Assembly (NCBI GenBank): GCA_020200135.1
Contig: JAIVJI010000066.1
Location: forward strand, 1-54,387
Reading direction: 5' to 3'
Length of the DNA: 54,387 nucleotides
Source: Acidobacteriota bacterium
GTDB taxonomy: Bacteria; Acidobacteriota; Blastocatellia; Pyrinomonadales; Pyrinomonadaceae
Shown: positions 33,246 to 41,453 of the stretch, one piece after another
Layout: each line of letters starts with the position of its first letter
How positions within the stretch are numbered: the stretch's first letter is position 1
Position numbers and translations under genes: made by a program
Notes under the pieces: model-generated
Database searches by the model: none
What the model was told of the DNA's origin: nothing
What the model saw: only the letters and a program-made list of their open reading frames with translations

Positions 33246-34082
33246 ATGTCCGGCAAACACGATGAAATGAAAGCGGCCATCCAAGCCGTAATCAGAACGA
33301 TGATGGACAGGGTTATGGACAACGTGCTGTTGAAAGACCCCTTTATCAAGGAGGAGCATAGAACAAAACGCCCCCTTTATGCGGCCCTGGTTCCCGACGA
33401 GATTTTCAAGGGCTCTCACTTTGAGAGAAGGTTCGTGACGCCATTCGGCAAGGCTTGGGAGCTACTGGCAGTGACGGCCGCCGAGAAGGGGCTGGGTTAT
33501 GGAACCGCTGGGTACACAATTAGAGGGCTCGTTAAGGAAGAACGCTTGAGGCGTATCACGGAAGTGTTGAATAGGCTTGAGCATGCGGAGAAGGGAAAGA
33601 AGAGAATCAAACCTGATTGGAAGAGCGAACTGGCGTATGTGCTGGCCGGCGGGGGCGAACCGATACCCGTGACAGTCGTTTGCGACGTGTATGCCGAAGG
33701 TAAAAAAAGAGGAACGAGATACGCTTTTGAGCTCAAAGCGCCGCTTCCCAATAGCGACCAGACTAAAGTTAGCAAAGAGAAGATACTGAAGTTATACAGC
33801 ATGGAGCCTCCACAAGTGGACGGCGCGTACTACGCGCTGCCTTACAACCCTTACGGACGGAAAGAAGATTACGCATGGAGTTTCCCCGCACGGTGGTTCA
33901 ACATGAAAGAAGATGAAGTAGTCCTCATAGGGGATGAGTTTTGGGAGAAGGTGGGCGGGAAGGGAACTTACCAGTCATTTATCGATGCCGTTAACGAAAT
34001 AGGGCACGGTTACAGGGACAGGATTTATAGAGAGTTTCTTGGCATCGAACCGCCATCCAGTGCCGACGATGCGCGGTTATAA
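33246..34082 (+). CDS. Type II restriction endonuclease, TdeIII-like
   Basis: The 278-residue protein has a PD-(D/E)xK-type nuclease centre visible in VTVVCDVYAEG followed by RYAFELKAPLP (Asp, then Glu-x-Lys). The segment YYALPYNPYGRKEDYAWSF and the overall length agree, from memory, with the TdeIII restriction-enzyme family, whose prototype recognises GGNCC; that specificity is only a hypothesis here. GC content and codons match the adjacent methyltransferase and not the chromosome. ATG 33246 follows AAGGA with a longish spacer. The coding sequence ends directly against the 5'-truncated gene at 34083. Confidence 0.82.
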   Translation: MSGKHDEMKAAIQAVIRTMMDRVMDNVLLKDPFIKEEHRTKRPLYAALVPDEIFKGSHFERRFVTPFGKAWELLAVTAAEKGLGYGTAGYTIRGLVKEERLRRITEVLNRLEHAEKGKKRIKPDWKSELAYVLAGGGEPIPVTVVCDVYAEGKKRGTRYAFELKAPLPNSDQTKVSKEKILKLYSMEPPQVDGAYYALPYNPYGRKEDYAWSFPARWFNMKEDEVVLIGDEFWEKVGGKGTYQSFIDAVNEIGHGYRDRIYREFLGIEPPSSADDARL

Positions 34083-35042
34083 CGGCCGCGCCACTTCGCC
34101 GATTGGGGGAGCGACTTCCTCAACTACTTCTACGTCGTCGCGGACACGGCCGCCGACCCCTCCTTGCGGCGCTGGGCGCGCGCCGAGGGCGCGGGGCTGG
34201 CGAGGAGGTGGCGCGCGCTCAACCCCCCGGTCGAAGCCGACCCGGAACTAATCTTCGACCTCGCCTACGGCAGCCTCTACGCGGACCTCCTCGGCGTCCG
34301 CGACCGCGCGATGAGAACGCGGCTCCGCGCGTCGGCCGCGCGTTTCTCGGCGCGCGACTTCCTCTGGTTCGACCCGGCCGCCGAGCCGCCGCCGGCGGAC
34401 GTGCCCGAGCAATGCCGCTGCGGCCTCTGGAACGGGCGCGGCCGCAAGACCTGCGCGGGCTGCCGCCGCCGCCTCTCGATGTCGACCCGCTACCTCGTCT
34501 GGTACGTCGCGCTGATACGGACTTACATGGCCGCGCGCTACGGCGTCTCGCTCGGCGCCACTTACGCCGACGTGCTGCGCCGGCTCCCCGCGCTGCGACC
34601 TTACCCCGCCGCGCGCTCCGACGCAGACTTCGTGGACGCGGCCTACGCCGTCACGCACGTCGTCTACACGCTCAACGACTACAACGTCTACGGGCTCCGC
34701 CCCGGCTGGCTCCCACACGAGTTCGCGTTCCTCAAGTCACACGCGGCCGGCGCCGTCGAGGCCGGGGACGCCGAGATGGTCGGCGAGTTCCTCGAATGTC
34801 TGAAGTGCTTCGGGCTGGGCGCGCGCGGCCCCGCGGTACGCGCGGGGACCGACTTCCTGCTCGCCAGCCAGAACGCCGACGGAAGCTGGGGCGACACACG
34901 CTCCGACAACACTTACGCCAACTACCACCCGACGCTCGCCGCCGCCTGCGGACTCACCGACGTCAGGTGGCGCGCCCCGCGCCTCGCCTTCCCCGAACTC
35001 AAACCGCTCCTGGGAAGGTTGAAGGCGTCAGGACGGAAGTGA
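34083..35042 (+). pseudogene. 5'-truncated gene for an alpha-toroid (prenyltransferase/cyclase-repeat-like) protein
   Basis: Coding signature starts right after the endonuclease stop (FADWGSDFLNYFYVVADT) with no start codon; the first possible initiator is TTG 34164, without a ribosome-binding site. The remaining 300 or so residues include a putative zinc knuckle (QCRCGLWN, KTCAGCRRR) and, at the C-terminus, FLLASQNADGSWGD, a QW-type repeat like those of terpene-cyclase or prenyltransferase alpha-toroids. The N-terminal part is not found left of the island either, so insertion probably removed it. If translated from TTG 34164 the product would have 292 residues. The function is unknown. Confidence 0.65.
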
Positions 35043-35130
35043 CGTCTGACCGACTCCCTCCGTCCTTCCCTCGGCTTTGTTGCGTTTGGGTTATTTTTCG
35101 GCGGGCGTCATGCCGGGCGGGCGGGGCCTC

Positions 35131-35139
35131 TGGTACAAT
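35131..35139 (+). promoter_or_regulatory. Extended -10 promoter element for the Gly-rich secreted protein
   Basis: TG-g-TACAAT at 35131-35139 stands out in GC-rich DNA 62 bases before ATG 35201. No clear -35 is visible. Confidence 0.5.
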
Positions 35140-35200
35140 TCGCACACTCTCCTCTTTGCCCTTCAACTCAAAGATAAGAATTAAGTCCGGGAGGAAGATT

Positions 35201-35815
35201 ATGGGCGGCAAGTTTTTGAAGGCGTCTGCGTGCGTCGCGCTGTTGTGTGTGTTCGCGCTCGCGGGGCAGGCGAGCGCGTCGGGGCAGGGTCGCGGGCGCG
35301 GAGGCGGTGGCGGGGGAGGACGCGGCGCGGGCGGCGGGCCGCCGGCGGGCGCGGGCGTCGAGCGCGGCATCGGCAGGTCTTCGGACTCTTCGGCGGGGCG
35401 CGCCGATGTGGGGCGCGGCAACGCCTCTGACAGGTCGGAGGGGCGTTCGGACGCGGGGCTCGAACGCGCGCGTCTGAGGCGCGACAACGCGCGGCGCGCG
35501 GACGAGGAGCTGCGAGCGCACCCGTCGATGCCGGCGCGGCTGCACACGACCGCGAGGGATTTGCGAGACGGCTATCAGGCGGCGCTCGCCGCGAACCCGA
35601 ATTTGAAGTTCGGGCAGTACGTCGCGGCGACGCGGCTGGCGGCCAACCTCGGCGGCCGTCACCCGAACGTCACGCGCGAGGCCATCCTCGCGGGGCTGGC
35701 CGGCGGCGACAGTCTCGGCCGGACGCTGCGCGACCTCGGCGTCGGTCCCGACGAAGCGAAGGAGGCCGAGCGCCGCGTCAACCGTGAGATCAAGGAGAGC
35801 AAGCGTCGCTCTTAA
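35201..35815 (+). CDS. Secreted Gly-rich protein of unknown function
   Basis: The 204-residue protein has a signal peptide (SACVALLCVFALAGQASA), a Gly/Arg-rich stretch (residues 30-55) and a charged linker. A more conserved-looking C-terminal module of about 90 residues contains LKFGQYVAATRLAANLG and AILAGLAGGDSLGRTLRDLG, ending in a basic tail. GGGAGG lies seven bases before ATG 35201. I do not recognise a family. The Gly-rich segment resembles disordered linkers. It has its own promoter and a 17-bp terminator hairpin, so it is monocistronic. Confidence 0.8.
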   Translation: MGGKFLKASACVALLCVFALAGQASASGQGRGRGGGGGGGRGAGGGPPAGAGVERGIGRSSDSSAGRADVGRGNASDRSEGRSDAGLERARLRRDNARRADEELRAHPSMPARLHTTARDLRDGYQAALAANPNLKFGQYVAATRLAANLGGRHPNVTREAILAGLAGGDSLGRTLRDLGVGPDEAKEAERRVNREIKESKRRS

Positions 35816-35843
35816 GGGCCTCTCGCCCTGAGCTGAAAGACGA

Positions 35844-35892
35844 AGAAGCCGCCCCCGCGCATGACACCCGCGCGGGGGCGGCTTCTAACTTT
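35844..35892. terminator. 17-bp hairpin between convergent genes
   Basis: AGAAGCCGCCCCCGCGC (35844-35860) pairs perfectly with 35870-35886 over a 9-nt loop, followed by aacttta. It lies between the Gly-rich protein gene and the convergent ExbD-like fragment. Confidence 0.7.
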
Positions 35893-35977
35893 ACGGCGGC
35901 CGCTTCTTCTCTCCGCGCCGCCTCCGCCTTCCGCCCGCGCCCCTCTCTTCAGCCGCCTCCTCTCCTTCCCGCGTCGT

Positions 35978-36262
35978 TCAGTTCGGCAGGGCGTCGGTCT
36001 GGAGGCTGACGGGTTGGGCGCCCGCGCCCTTGACGGCGTCGATGACCTTCGCCACCTCGCCGTAGCGCGTGGAGCGCGGGGCGCGGACGTAGACGGTGCG
36101 CTCTATCCTCTCGTCGGGCGGAACGTCCGCGCGCGCCTCCAGCACGACCCTCCAGTCGCCGGCGGCGGCCGCGCGTGCCGGCCGGCGTGAATCGTGAGCC
36201 GAGTCTTTCGACACCGCGCGGCCCGCGCAGGTTCCGCGACCCGGCCCCGCGCGCGGCGACAA
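35978..36262 (-). CDS. ExbD/TolR periplasmic-domain-like fragment without membrane helix
   Basis: The C-terminal 50 residues (RTVYVRAPRSTRYGEVAKVI and DAVKGAGAQPVSLQTDALP) fit the end of an ExbD/TolR periplasmic domain, which normally follows a single N-terminal transmembrane helix that couples to ExbB. Here no hydrophobic helix exists. Upstream residues (MSPRAGPGRGTCAGRA) look non-coding and the only start is TTG 36262. It is either a truncated remnant or a small cytoplasmic homologue. No ExbB or TonB gene is nearby. The gene is divergent from the ARPP-1-like gene. Confidence 0.5.
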   Translation of the reverse strand: MSPRAGPGRGTCAGRAVSKDSAHDSRRPARAAAAGDWRVVLEARADVPPDERIERTVYVRAPRSTRYGEVAKVIDAVKGAGAQPVSLQTDALPN

Positions 36263-36442
36263 AAAAACGCGGGCCGCGCAAGTCCGGGCCGCGCGCGCCG
36301 TTCACAAACCGGAAACGGTGAGCGCGAAGACGGCCCGGCGGCCCCGGCCGTCCGTGCGGCGCGCGGGTGTGTCTCGCTCCCCGCGGCGCGCCGAACGTCA
36401 GCCGAACTTTCAAACAGAAGAGAATTTCCGAGGAGGCAAACG

Positions 36443-37591
36443 ATGATTCACTTTCCGGGTTCGAGGACTATCGCGGCCGCTCTGTGCGCGTCCACGCTGC
36501 TGCTGGCGGGCGCGTCGCTCCCGTCGGCGCCGTCGGTCGCAAGCGCGAAGGGGAACCCAGACTACAAATGGCACGTGCTCGCGCCGGTCTCTTACAAGAA
36601 CCTGACCATCTTCCCCATCGCCGCCGCCAGCCTGCCCGGCTCCGAGGCCTACATCACGCTCGACGAGGGGACGCGCGCGGGCACGGTCGTCATCACCGAG
36701 AAGGGCGCGGGCCAGTCGGCCGCGCGGCCGCGCGCTCACGGGCCCACGCCGCAAAGAGCGGTGCGACAGCAGAACGTCGGCTACAGCGGCGGCGGCGCGA
36801 CGGTGAACGAGCTGGCGCTCGTCAACCGCTCGGGCAAGAAGCTCCTGCTGCTGGCGGGCGAGGTCATCGTCGGCGGCAAGCAGGACAGGATCGTGCAGGA
36901 GGACCGCATCATCCCGCCGGTCAGCGTCCCCGTCTCTCTGAGCGTCTTCTGCGTCGAGCACGGGCGCTGGAGCGCGCGCAACGCCGGCCACAGCTCGGGC
37001 GGCCCGGCGGGGCACAGGGCCGCGGCGCCCGAGGAGGCGACGAAGTTCTCAAGCCTCGGCGCGGTCGCGCACCCGAAGCTGCGCGGCGTGGCGCAGGACA
37101 AGAAGGCGCAGGGCGAGGTCTGGAGCGAGGTCAGCAAGAACAACGCGAAGCTCGGCACGTCGAACTCGACCGACACGTACCAGGAGGTCTATTCGAGCAA
37201 GCGCGTGGGCGCGCAGATGGACGACTACCTGCGCGCGCTCGAAGGCGAGGTGCTGCGGCCGGGGCGCGTCGTCGGCGTCGTCGTCGCGCGCAACGGCAAG
37301 CCGGTGTGGGCCGACGTCTTCGCCGGCAGTCGCCTGTTCGCCTCCTACTGGCCCAAGCTCCTGAAGTCCTACGTCATCGAGGCGCTCGGGGACAACACGA
37401 GCGAGAAGCGGCCGGGCGTCGAAGAGGCGTCGCGCTACCTGCGCGAGCGCGACGGCACGGTCTCGGCGACGACGCAGGACGGCGTCTACCAGCTCGTCAA
37501 GACCGAGCAGGCGGCCTACGCCGTCTTCGAGCTGCGCGACATCTCGCTCGCCTCGCCGCTCCGCCTGCACTTCAACAAGATGGATAGGTAG
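36443..37591 (+). CDS. Secreted ARPP-1/DUF6569-like protein
   Basis: The 382-residue protein starts at ATG 36443, six bases after AGGAGG. A signal peptide ends near PSVASAKG. The body begins with WHVLAPVSYKNLTIFPIAAAS and contains ELALVNRSGKKLLLLAGEVIVGGKQDR and RIIPPVSVPVSLSVFCVE, which I associate with the ARPP-1 (DUF6569) domain; that assignment is from memory. The enzymatic role is unknown. A Gly/Ser-rich loop interrupts the middle. It is monocistronic as far as can be seen. Confidence 0.75.
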   Translation: MIHFPGSRTIAAALCASTLLLAGASLPSAPSVASAKGNPDYKWHVLAPVSYKNLTIFPIAAASLPGSEAYITLDEGTRAGTVVITEKGAGQSAARPRAHGPTPQRAVRQQNVGYSGGGATVNELALVNRSGKKLLLLAGEVIVGGKQDRIVQEDRIIPPVSVPVSLSVFCVEHGRWSARNAGHSSGGPAGHRAAAPEEATKFSSLGAVAHPKLRGVAQDKKAQGEVWSEVSKNNAKLGTSNSTDTYQEVYSSKRVGAQMDDYLRALEGEVLRPGRVVGVVVARNGKPVWADVFAGSRLFASYWPKLLKSYVIEALGDNTSEKRPGVEEASRYLRERDGTVSATTQDGVYQLVKTEQAAYAVFELRDISLASPLRLHFNKMDR

Positions 37592-37674
37592 CCGACCGTC
37601 CGAAAGGCCCGGGAAGGGCCGCCCGTGCGGGCCGGCCGCGGCACAACAAACGCGCGGGGCCTCGGGAAAGCCGC

Positions 37675-37702
37675 TTGCGCTCGGGGCGGTTCGTGTTATA
37701 GT
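37675..37702 (+). promoter_or_regulatory. Promoter for the peptidoglycan hydrolase gene
   Basis: TTGCGC (37675-37680), a 16-base spacer and TATAGT (37697-37702), preceded by TG-t, make a good sigma-70/extended -10 promoter. The leader to ATG 37847 would be about 140 bases. Confidence 0.6.
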
Positions 37703-37846
37703 GCGCGACCGTCGCACAGCACGCCCGTGGGGCCTGAAGCCTTCGGCTGCGGCCCCGTCGTCCGAATCTTACCCATCCGCCGTCCCGCACCACACGCGGG
37801 GCCGTGGCCCCCCAACCGCTTCTCCACACCCCGAGGAAACCTGAAC

Positions 37847-39091
37847 ATGTCTCAACTGGATAAACGTGACACTGACTTCTCGAACCTGCACCCGACCTAC
37901 CGCGCCAAGATCACCACCGTGCTCGACCGCCTTGCGGCGGAGGGGCTGCCTTTCAAACTCTTCGAGGGCTTCCGCTCGCCGCAGCGCCAGATGTACCTCT
38001 ACGCGCAGGGGCGCACGCGCCCGGGGGGCAAGGTGACCAACGCGGTCGCCTGGCAGTCGCTCCACCAGTTCGGCGTCGCGGCCGACCTCGTGCTCCACAT
38101 CAACGGGAGTTGGAGCTGGGACACTAAGGGCGGCAAGGACAAGTGGTGGAGGCGCATGAACGACATCGGGCGTGAAGAGGGGCTGGAGCCGCTCAGCTGG
38201 GAGCTGCCACACCTCCAGCTTAACGGGCTCAAACTCTCCGACCTGCGCGCCGGCCGCTACCCCGCCGGCGGCGACGAGACCTGGGCCGAGAAGCTCGAGG
38301 AGGCCATCGTCTCCTGGACCGGCTCGCAGCCCGCGCCGCCCGCGCCGGAGGACGCCGCCGCGCGCCCGCCCATCGAGGAGATCAACGCCGCCGCGCTCGG
38401 GCTGGACGCGCCCGCGCCCGGCTCGGCCGGGTGGCACAGCAAGTTCTCCGGCGTCGAGTGGCGTTACGACGCGCGCGGCGTCTTCGTGCGCGGCGGCGGC
38501 GCAGGGCCGCAGCGCACGTCCGGCCAACCCACGACGTGCCGGCGCATCTGGGAGCTGTACAAGGAGCCGATCGTCGGCGCGGCGCGCAAGTACGGCGTCC
38601 CGCCCGAGATCATCATGATGACCATCGCCACCGAGACGGCTTTCGCGCGCCAGTTCAACTTCACCGGCCCGCACACGTTCCGCTGGGAGGCGCACGTCGA
38701 GAACACGGACGTCAACCCCCCGACGTTGGGCGACTACAGCGCCGGGCCGATGCAGACGTTGGGGACGACCGCGCGCTGGGTGATACAGGCGCAGAGCCTC
38801 CCGTACCAGCCCTTCGCCGTGGCCCCCGTCTACACGACCCGCCCCGCGCCGCCCACCGCCCACCCGCTCTACGACGGCGCGGCCAACATAGACATCGGCA
38901 CGGCCGAGATCAAACAGCGCTGGAACAGCACGGGCGACGACCCCATCCTGGTCGCGGCCGCCTTCAACGCGGGCAGCATCCGCCAGTTGAACTCGAACCG
39001 CTGGCACCTCAAGTCCCACGGCGACCACCTCGACCGCGCGGCGAAGTGGTACGGCGACGCCTGCGCGGTGCTGGCCGACGTGCGCGAGTGA
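37847..39091 (+). CDS. Bifunctional peptidoglycan hydrolase: M15 peptidase plus transglycosylase-like domain
   Basis: The 414-residue protein lacks a signal peptide. Residues 1-150 are an M15 (VanY/phage endolysin type) zinc peptidase: FEGFRSPQRQ, His73 and Asp80 in SLHQFGVAAD, and His122 in WELPHL. A Pro/Ala linker (165-200) leads to a lysozyme-like domain, IVGAARKYGVPPEIIMMTIA, with a catalytic-type Glu in the following TET. It contains GPMQTL and AAFNAGSIRQ, typical of soluble lytic transglycosylases. It should cut both peptide cross-bridges and glycan strands. The absence of a signal resembles phage or injection-system lysins. ATG 37847 follows GAGGAAA. No phage genes adjoin. Confidence 0.87.
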   Translation: MSQLDKRDTDFSNLHPTYRAKITTVLDRLAAEGLPFKLFEGFRSPQRQMYLYAQGRTRPGGKVTNAVAWQSLHQFGVAADLVLHINGSWSWDTKGGKDKWWRRMNDIGREEGLEPLSWELPHLQLNGLKLSDLRAGRYPAGGDETWAEKLEEAIVSWTGSQPAPPAPEDAAARPPIEEINAAALGLDAPAPGSAGWHSKFSGVEWRYDARGVFVRGGGAGPQRTSGQPTTCRRIWELYKEPIVGAARKYGVPPEIIMMTIATETAFARQFNFTGPHTFRWEAHVENTDVNPPTLGDYSAGPMQTLGTTARWVIQAQSLPYQPFAVAPVYTTRPAPPTAHPLYDGAANIDIGTAEIKQRWNSTGDDPILVAAAFNAGSIRQLNSNRWHLKSHGDHLDRAAKWYGDACAVLADVRE

Positions 39092-39136
39092 GTCCGGGTT
39101 AAAGGGTGAGGGGCCGGGCCGAGTCCCGGCCGCGGG

Positions 39137-39160
39137 GGGGAGGCTTCGGCCTCCCCTTTC
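39137..39160. terminator. UUCG-capped hairpin between convergent genes
   Basis: GGGGAGGC (39137-39144), TTCG loop and GCCTCCCC (39149-39156), followed by tttc. This is a stable terminator for the hydrolase gene and possibly for the convergent gene ending at 39181. Confidence 0.75.
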
Positions 39161-39180
39161 ACTTCGACGCGCCGCGGCCG

Positions 39181-40365
39181 TCAGTCGCCGGCGTGGCGGT
39201 CGTAGACTTCCTTCGCGGTGTCGAGGAGGTCGCGGCGGTCGACGATGAAGTGGAGCCGGGCGGGGGCGTCGCCGCCCGTGAGGTGCTCGACGAGCTGTTC
39301 GAGGATTTCAAACTCGTCGCGCGACTCGATGCCGTGGGCTTCGAGGTGTCCGCCGTGTCGCATCCGTCGCGCCAGCTCGCGCAGCGTGAGCCGCCCCTCG
39401 AAGGTGCGCCCGCCGTGCCGGTGCGAGCGGCTGACGAGGTACTGGACGAGCAGCACGTCGTTGTAGAGCGCGGGCGCGAGGAAGAGACGCGCGCCGTCAC
39501 GCTCCCAGCCCTCTTCCAGGCGCTGCGAGCGGCGCACCTGCCGCGCGCCCTCGAAGACCTCGGCCCAGTCGGTCTTCGGCTCGCGCCTGCGCAAATACTC
39601 GCGCGCGGCGGCGGGCATCCACGCCGCGTCGGTCTCGAAGTCAAGCTCCTGCCCCAGCCGCTCCAGCCACTCGAAGAAGACCTGCCGCGACGTGTGCTTC
39701 TCCTCGTGTACCTGAAAGCGGCCGTCCTTCGTGGGCAACTTCCTGACGAGCGTTCTGCGCGCGGCGTCGGTCGCCCTGCCGCCCTCGACGCGGTAGACGC
39801 GCAGCGGCGCGTGCCAGCGCTTCGCCGCGTCGCAGTACGGGCAGCGCGGGTTGCGCTCGCCCGCGGCGGGGAAGAAGGGGCGCGCGGGCTCGCGCGCGGT
39901 CAGCTCGGCGACCGTCGGCTCGTAGCGGCGTATCTCGGCGTAGGCCGTGCGCGGCGCGAGCCCCAACTGTTTGGTGAAGAGGCTGAAGATGCAGGACAGG
40001 CAGAGCGTCACCTCGTGCCGCGTGACGTGACCCGCGGGGAACCCGCCGAAGTCGAGCACTTCCTTCGGGGCCTGAGACTTTGAAGCGGCCCGAGGCTCGG
40101 GCGCCGCCGGCCCGGACTTCGCGCCGGACTTCGCGCCGGACTTCGCGCCGGACTTCGCGTCGGACTTCGCGGCGGCCTTCGACTTCGCGGCGGACTTCGG
40201 CTGCGACGCGCCGGCGGCTTTCGCCTTCGACGCTTTGGACTGCGACGCCTTCGCCTTCTTACTCGCCGCCCCGACCTTCGCGGGTTTGCCGGCGGCCCTG
40301 ACGCCCTTCGCGGGGGGCTTCGCGGTCTTCGCGGCGGTCTTGGGTCTGCTTTTGGTGACGGTCAT
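39181..40365 (-). CDS. Zinc-ribbon protein with histone-H1-like Lys/Ala tail, function unknown
   Basis: The 394-residue protein begins with about 95 residues of Lys/Ala/Ser/Pro low complexity (KTAAKTAKPPAKG, then GAKS repeats) like eukaryotic histone H1 tails or bacterial Hc1-type proteins, so it is probably nucleic-acid binding. The rest is a globular region with two CxxC pairs (TLCLSCIF and RCPYCDAAK) likely to bind zinc, and long helices (FFEWLERLGQELDFETDAAW). I recognise no family for the globular part. ATG 40365 has AGGTG nine bases upstream; GTG 40377, abutting the ttcA stop, would add four residues. It is transcribed with ttcA. Confidence 0.75.
   Translation of the reverse strand: MTVTKSRPKTAAKTAKPPAKGVRAAGKPAKVGAASKKAKASQSKASKAKAAGASQPKSAAKSKAAAKSDAKSGAKSGAKSGAKSGPAAPEPRAASKSQAPKEVLDFGGFPAGHVTRHEVTLCLSCIFSLFTKQLGLAPRTAYAEIRRYEPTVAELTAREPARPFFPAAGERNPRCPYCDAAKRWHAPLRVYRVEGGRATDAARRTLVRKLPTKDGRFQVHEEKHTSRQVFFEWLERLGQELDFETDAAWMPAAAREYLRRREPKTDWAEVFEGARQVRRSQRLEEGWERDGARLFLAPALYNDVLLVQYLVSRSHRHGGRTFEGRLTLRELARRMRHGGHLEAHGIESRDEFEILEQLVEHLTGGDAPARLHFIVDRRDLLDTAKEVYDRHAGD
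40113..40172. repeat. Five tandem 12-bp units encoding GAKS
   Basis: Five 12-base units of type cggacttcgcgc (plus-strand reading) run from 40113 to 40172, with changes only in the last base of units four and five. On the coding strand they give GAKS/DAKS tetrapeptides in the H1-like tail. The perfect identity of the first three suggests recent slippage and possible length variation. Confidence 0.85.
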
Positions 40366-40377
40366 TCGCGTCGGCAC

Positions 40378-41241
40378 CTATCCGATGGAGACGAGCGCGG
40401 GCGCGTCGTCCGCCCCCTCGGGCTCGGCGTGGCCGAGCGCGGAGTCCAACTCGGCCTCGACGTTGCCGGCGGCGGCGCGAAGGTTCTTGAAGTCGAAGAG
40501 CGAGTGGTCGAGCAGGTGCGAGGGCACCGCGTTGGTGAGCGCCGTCAGCATCGAGGCGCGGACGTGCGGTATCTCGCGCTCAAGCTCTTCGACCAGGCGC
40601 TTCACGCGCGCCCTCTTCAGGTTCGTCTGCGAGCCGCAGAGGTCGCACGGGATGATGGGGAACTTCTTCTCGGCCGCGTACTCGGCGATGTCCGCCTCGC
40701 GGCAGTACGCGAGCGGGCGGATGACGGTGTTGCGGCCGTCGTCCGAGCGCAGCACCGGCGGCATGGCCTTGAGCTGGCCGACGTAGAGGAGGTTCAGGAG
40801 GAACGTCGCCGTGATGTCGTCGGCGTGGTGGCCGAGCGCGATCTTGGTGCAACCTTCCTCGACCGCCGTGTTGTAGAGAATCCCCCGGCGCAGTCGCGAG
40901 CAGACCGAGCAGAAGGTCTTGCCCTCGGGGACGAGCCGCTTGACGACGGAGTACGTGTCGCGCTCGACGATGCGGAAGGGGACGCCGCGCTCCCTGAGAT
41001 AGTTCGGCAGCACGTCGGCGGGGAAGTTGGGCTGCTTCTGGTCGAGGTTGACCGCGAGGAGGCTGAAGCTGACGGGCGCGCGCCTGCGCACGTCGAGCAG
41101 GAGGTCGAGCATCGTGTAGCTGTCCTTGCCGCCCGACAGGCAGACCATCACGCGGTCGCCGTCCTCGATCATCCCGAAGTCCTTGACGGCCTCGCCCATC
41201 TGGCGCAGCAGCTTGGTCTTAATCTTGCTTTCGACGAACAT
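40378..41241 (-). CDS. ttcA: TtcA-like tRNA 2-thiolation protein
   Basis: This is a 287-residue ATP-pyrophosphatase-type tRNA thiolase. The PP-loop SGGKDS is at 36-41. Cysteines in [10 protein letters not shown] and CDLCGSQTN supply [4Fe-4S] ligands of the TtcA group, and GHHADDI is the conserved adenylate-binding segment. TtcA makes 2-thiocytidine at position 32 of some tRNAs; related enzymes thiolate U54, so the exact target is inferred. The stop directly abuts the start region of the H1-tailed gene, indicating an operon. ATG 41241 opens the expected N-terminus. Confidence 0.92.
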   Translation of the reverse strand: MFVESKIKTKLLRQMGEAVKDFGMIEDGDRVMVCLSGGKDSYTMLDLLLDVRRRAPVSFSLLAVNLDQKQPNFPADVLPNYLRERGVPFRIVERDTYSVVKRLVPEGKTFCSVCSRLRRGILYNTAVEEGCTKIALGHHADDITATFLLNLLYVGQLKAMPPVLRSDDGRNTVIRPLAYCREADIAEYAAEKKFPIIPCDLCGSQTNLKRARVKRLVEELEREIPHVRASMLTALTNAVPSHLLDHSLFDFKNLRAAAGNVEAELDSALGHAEPEGADDAPALVSIG

Positions 41242-41356
41242 CCGTTACGACTCCAACCTCTTCATCGACTTCTCAAGCCGGCAAGCGTTTCGTGTCCGGC
41301 ACGAACGTCAGTTGTAAGTCATCCGCACGCGCGACGCAACCAGCCGCTACGCGGGG

Positions 41357-41451
41357 GGCGAAAGGCAAAAGGCGAAAGTGGAAGACGGCCGGCCGGTACG
41401 GCTTTCGTCTTCCACCTTCACCTTTCGGAGTGTGCCTTCCGCCTTCGCCCT
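41357..41451. repeat. Period-7 inverted array downstream of the dienelactone hydrolase gene
   Basis: The left units ggcgaaa-ggcaaaa-ggcgaaa-gtggaag (41357-41384) face a right arm of cttccac-cttcacc-tttcgga and further units (41409-41451). The right arm ends three bases from the stop of the minus-strand hydrolase gene. The structure can fold into a long imperfect hairpin and is a candidate terminator. Confidence 0.7.
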
Positions 41452-41453
41452 CT

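Noticed and set aside
36194-36442. Upstream extension of the ARPP-1-like frame
   Set aside because: AGGAGG and a signal peptide fix the start at 36443; the earlier codons are Arg-rich without coding character.
37847-39091. Prophage remnant around the M15-transglycosylase gene
   Set aside because: No capsid, portal, terminase, integrase or tail genes occur nearby and base composition matches the chromosome.
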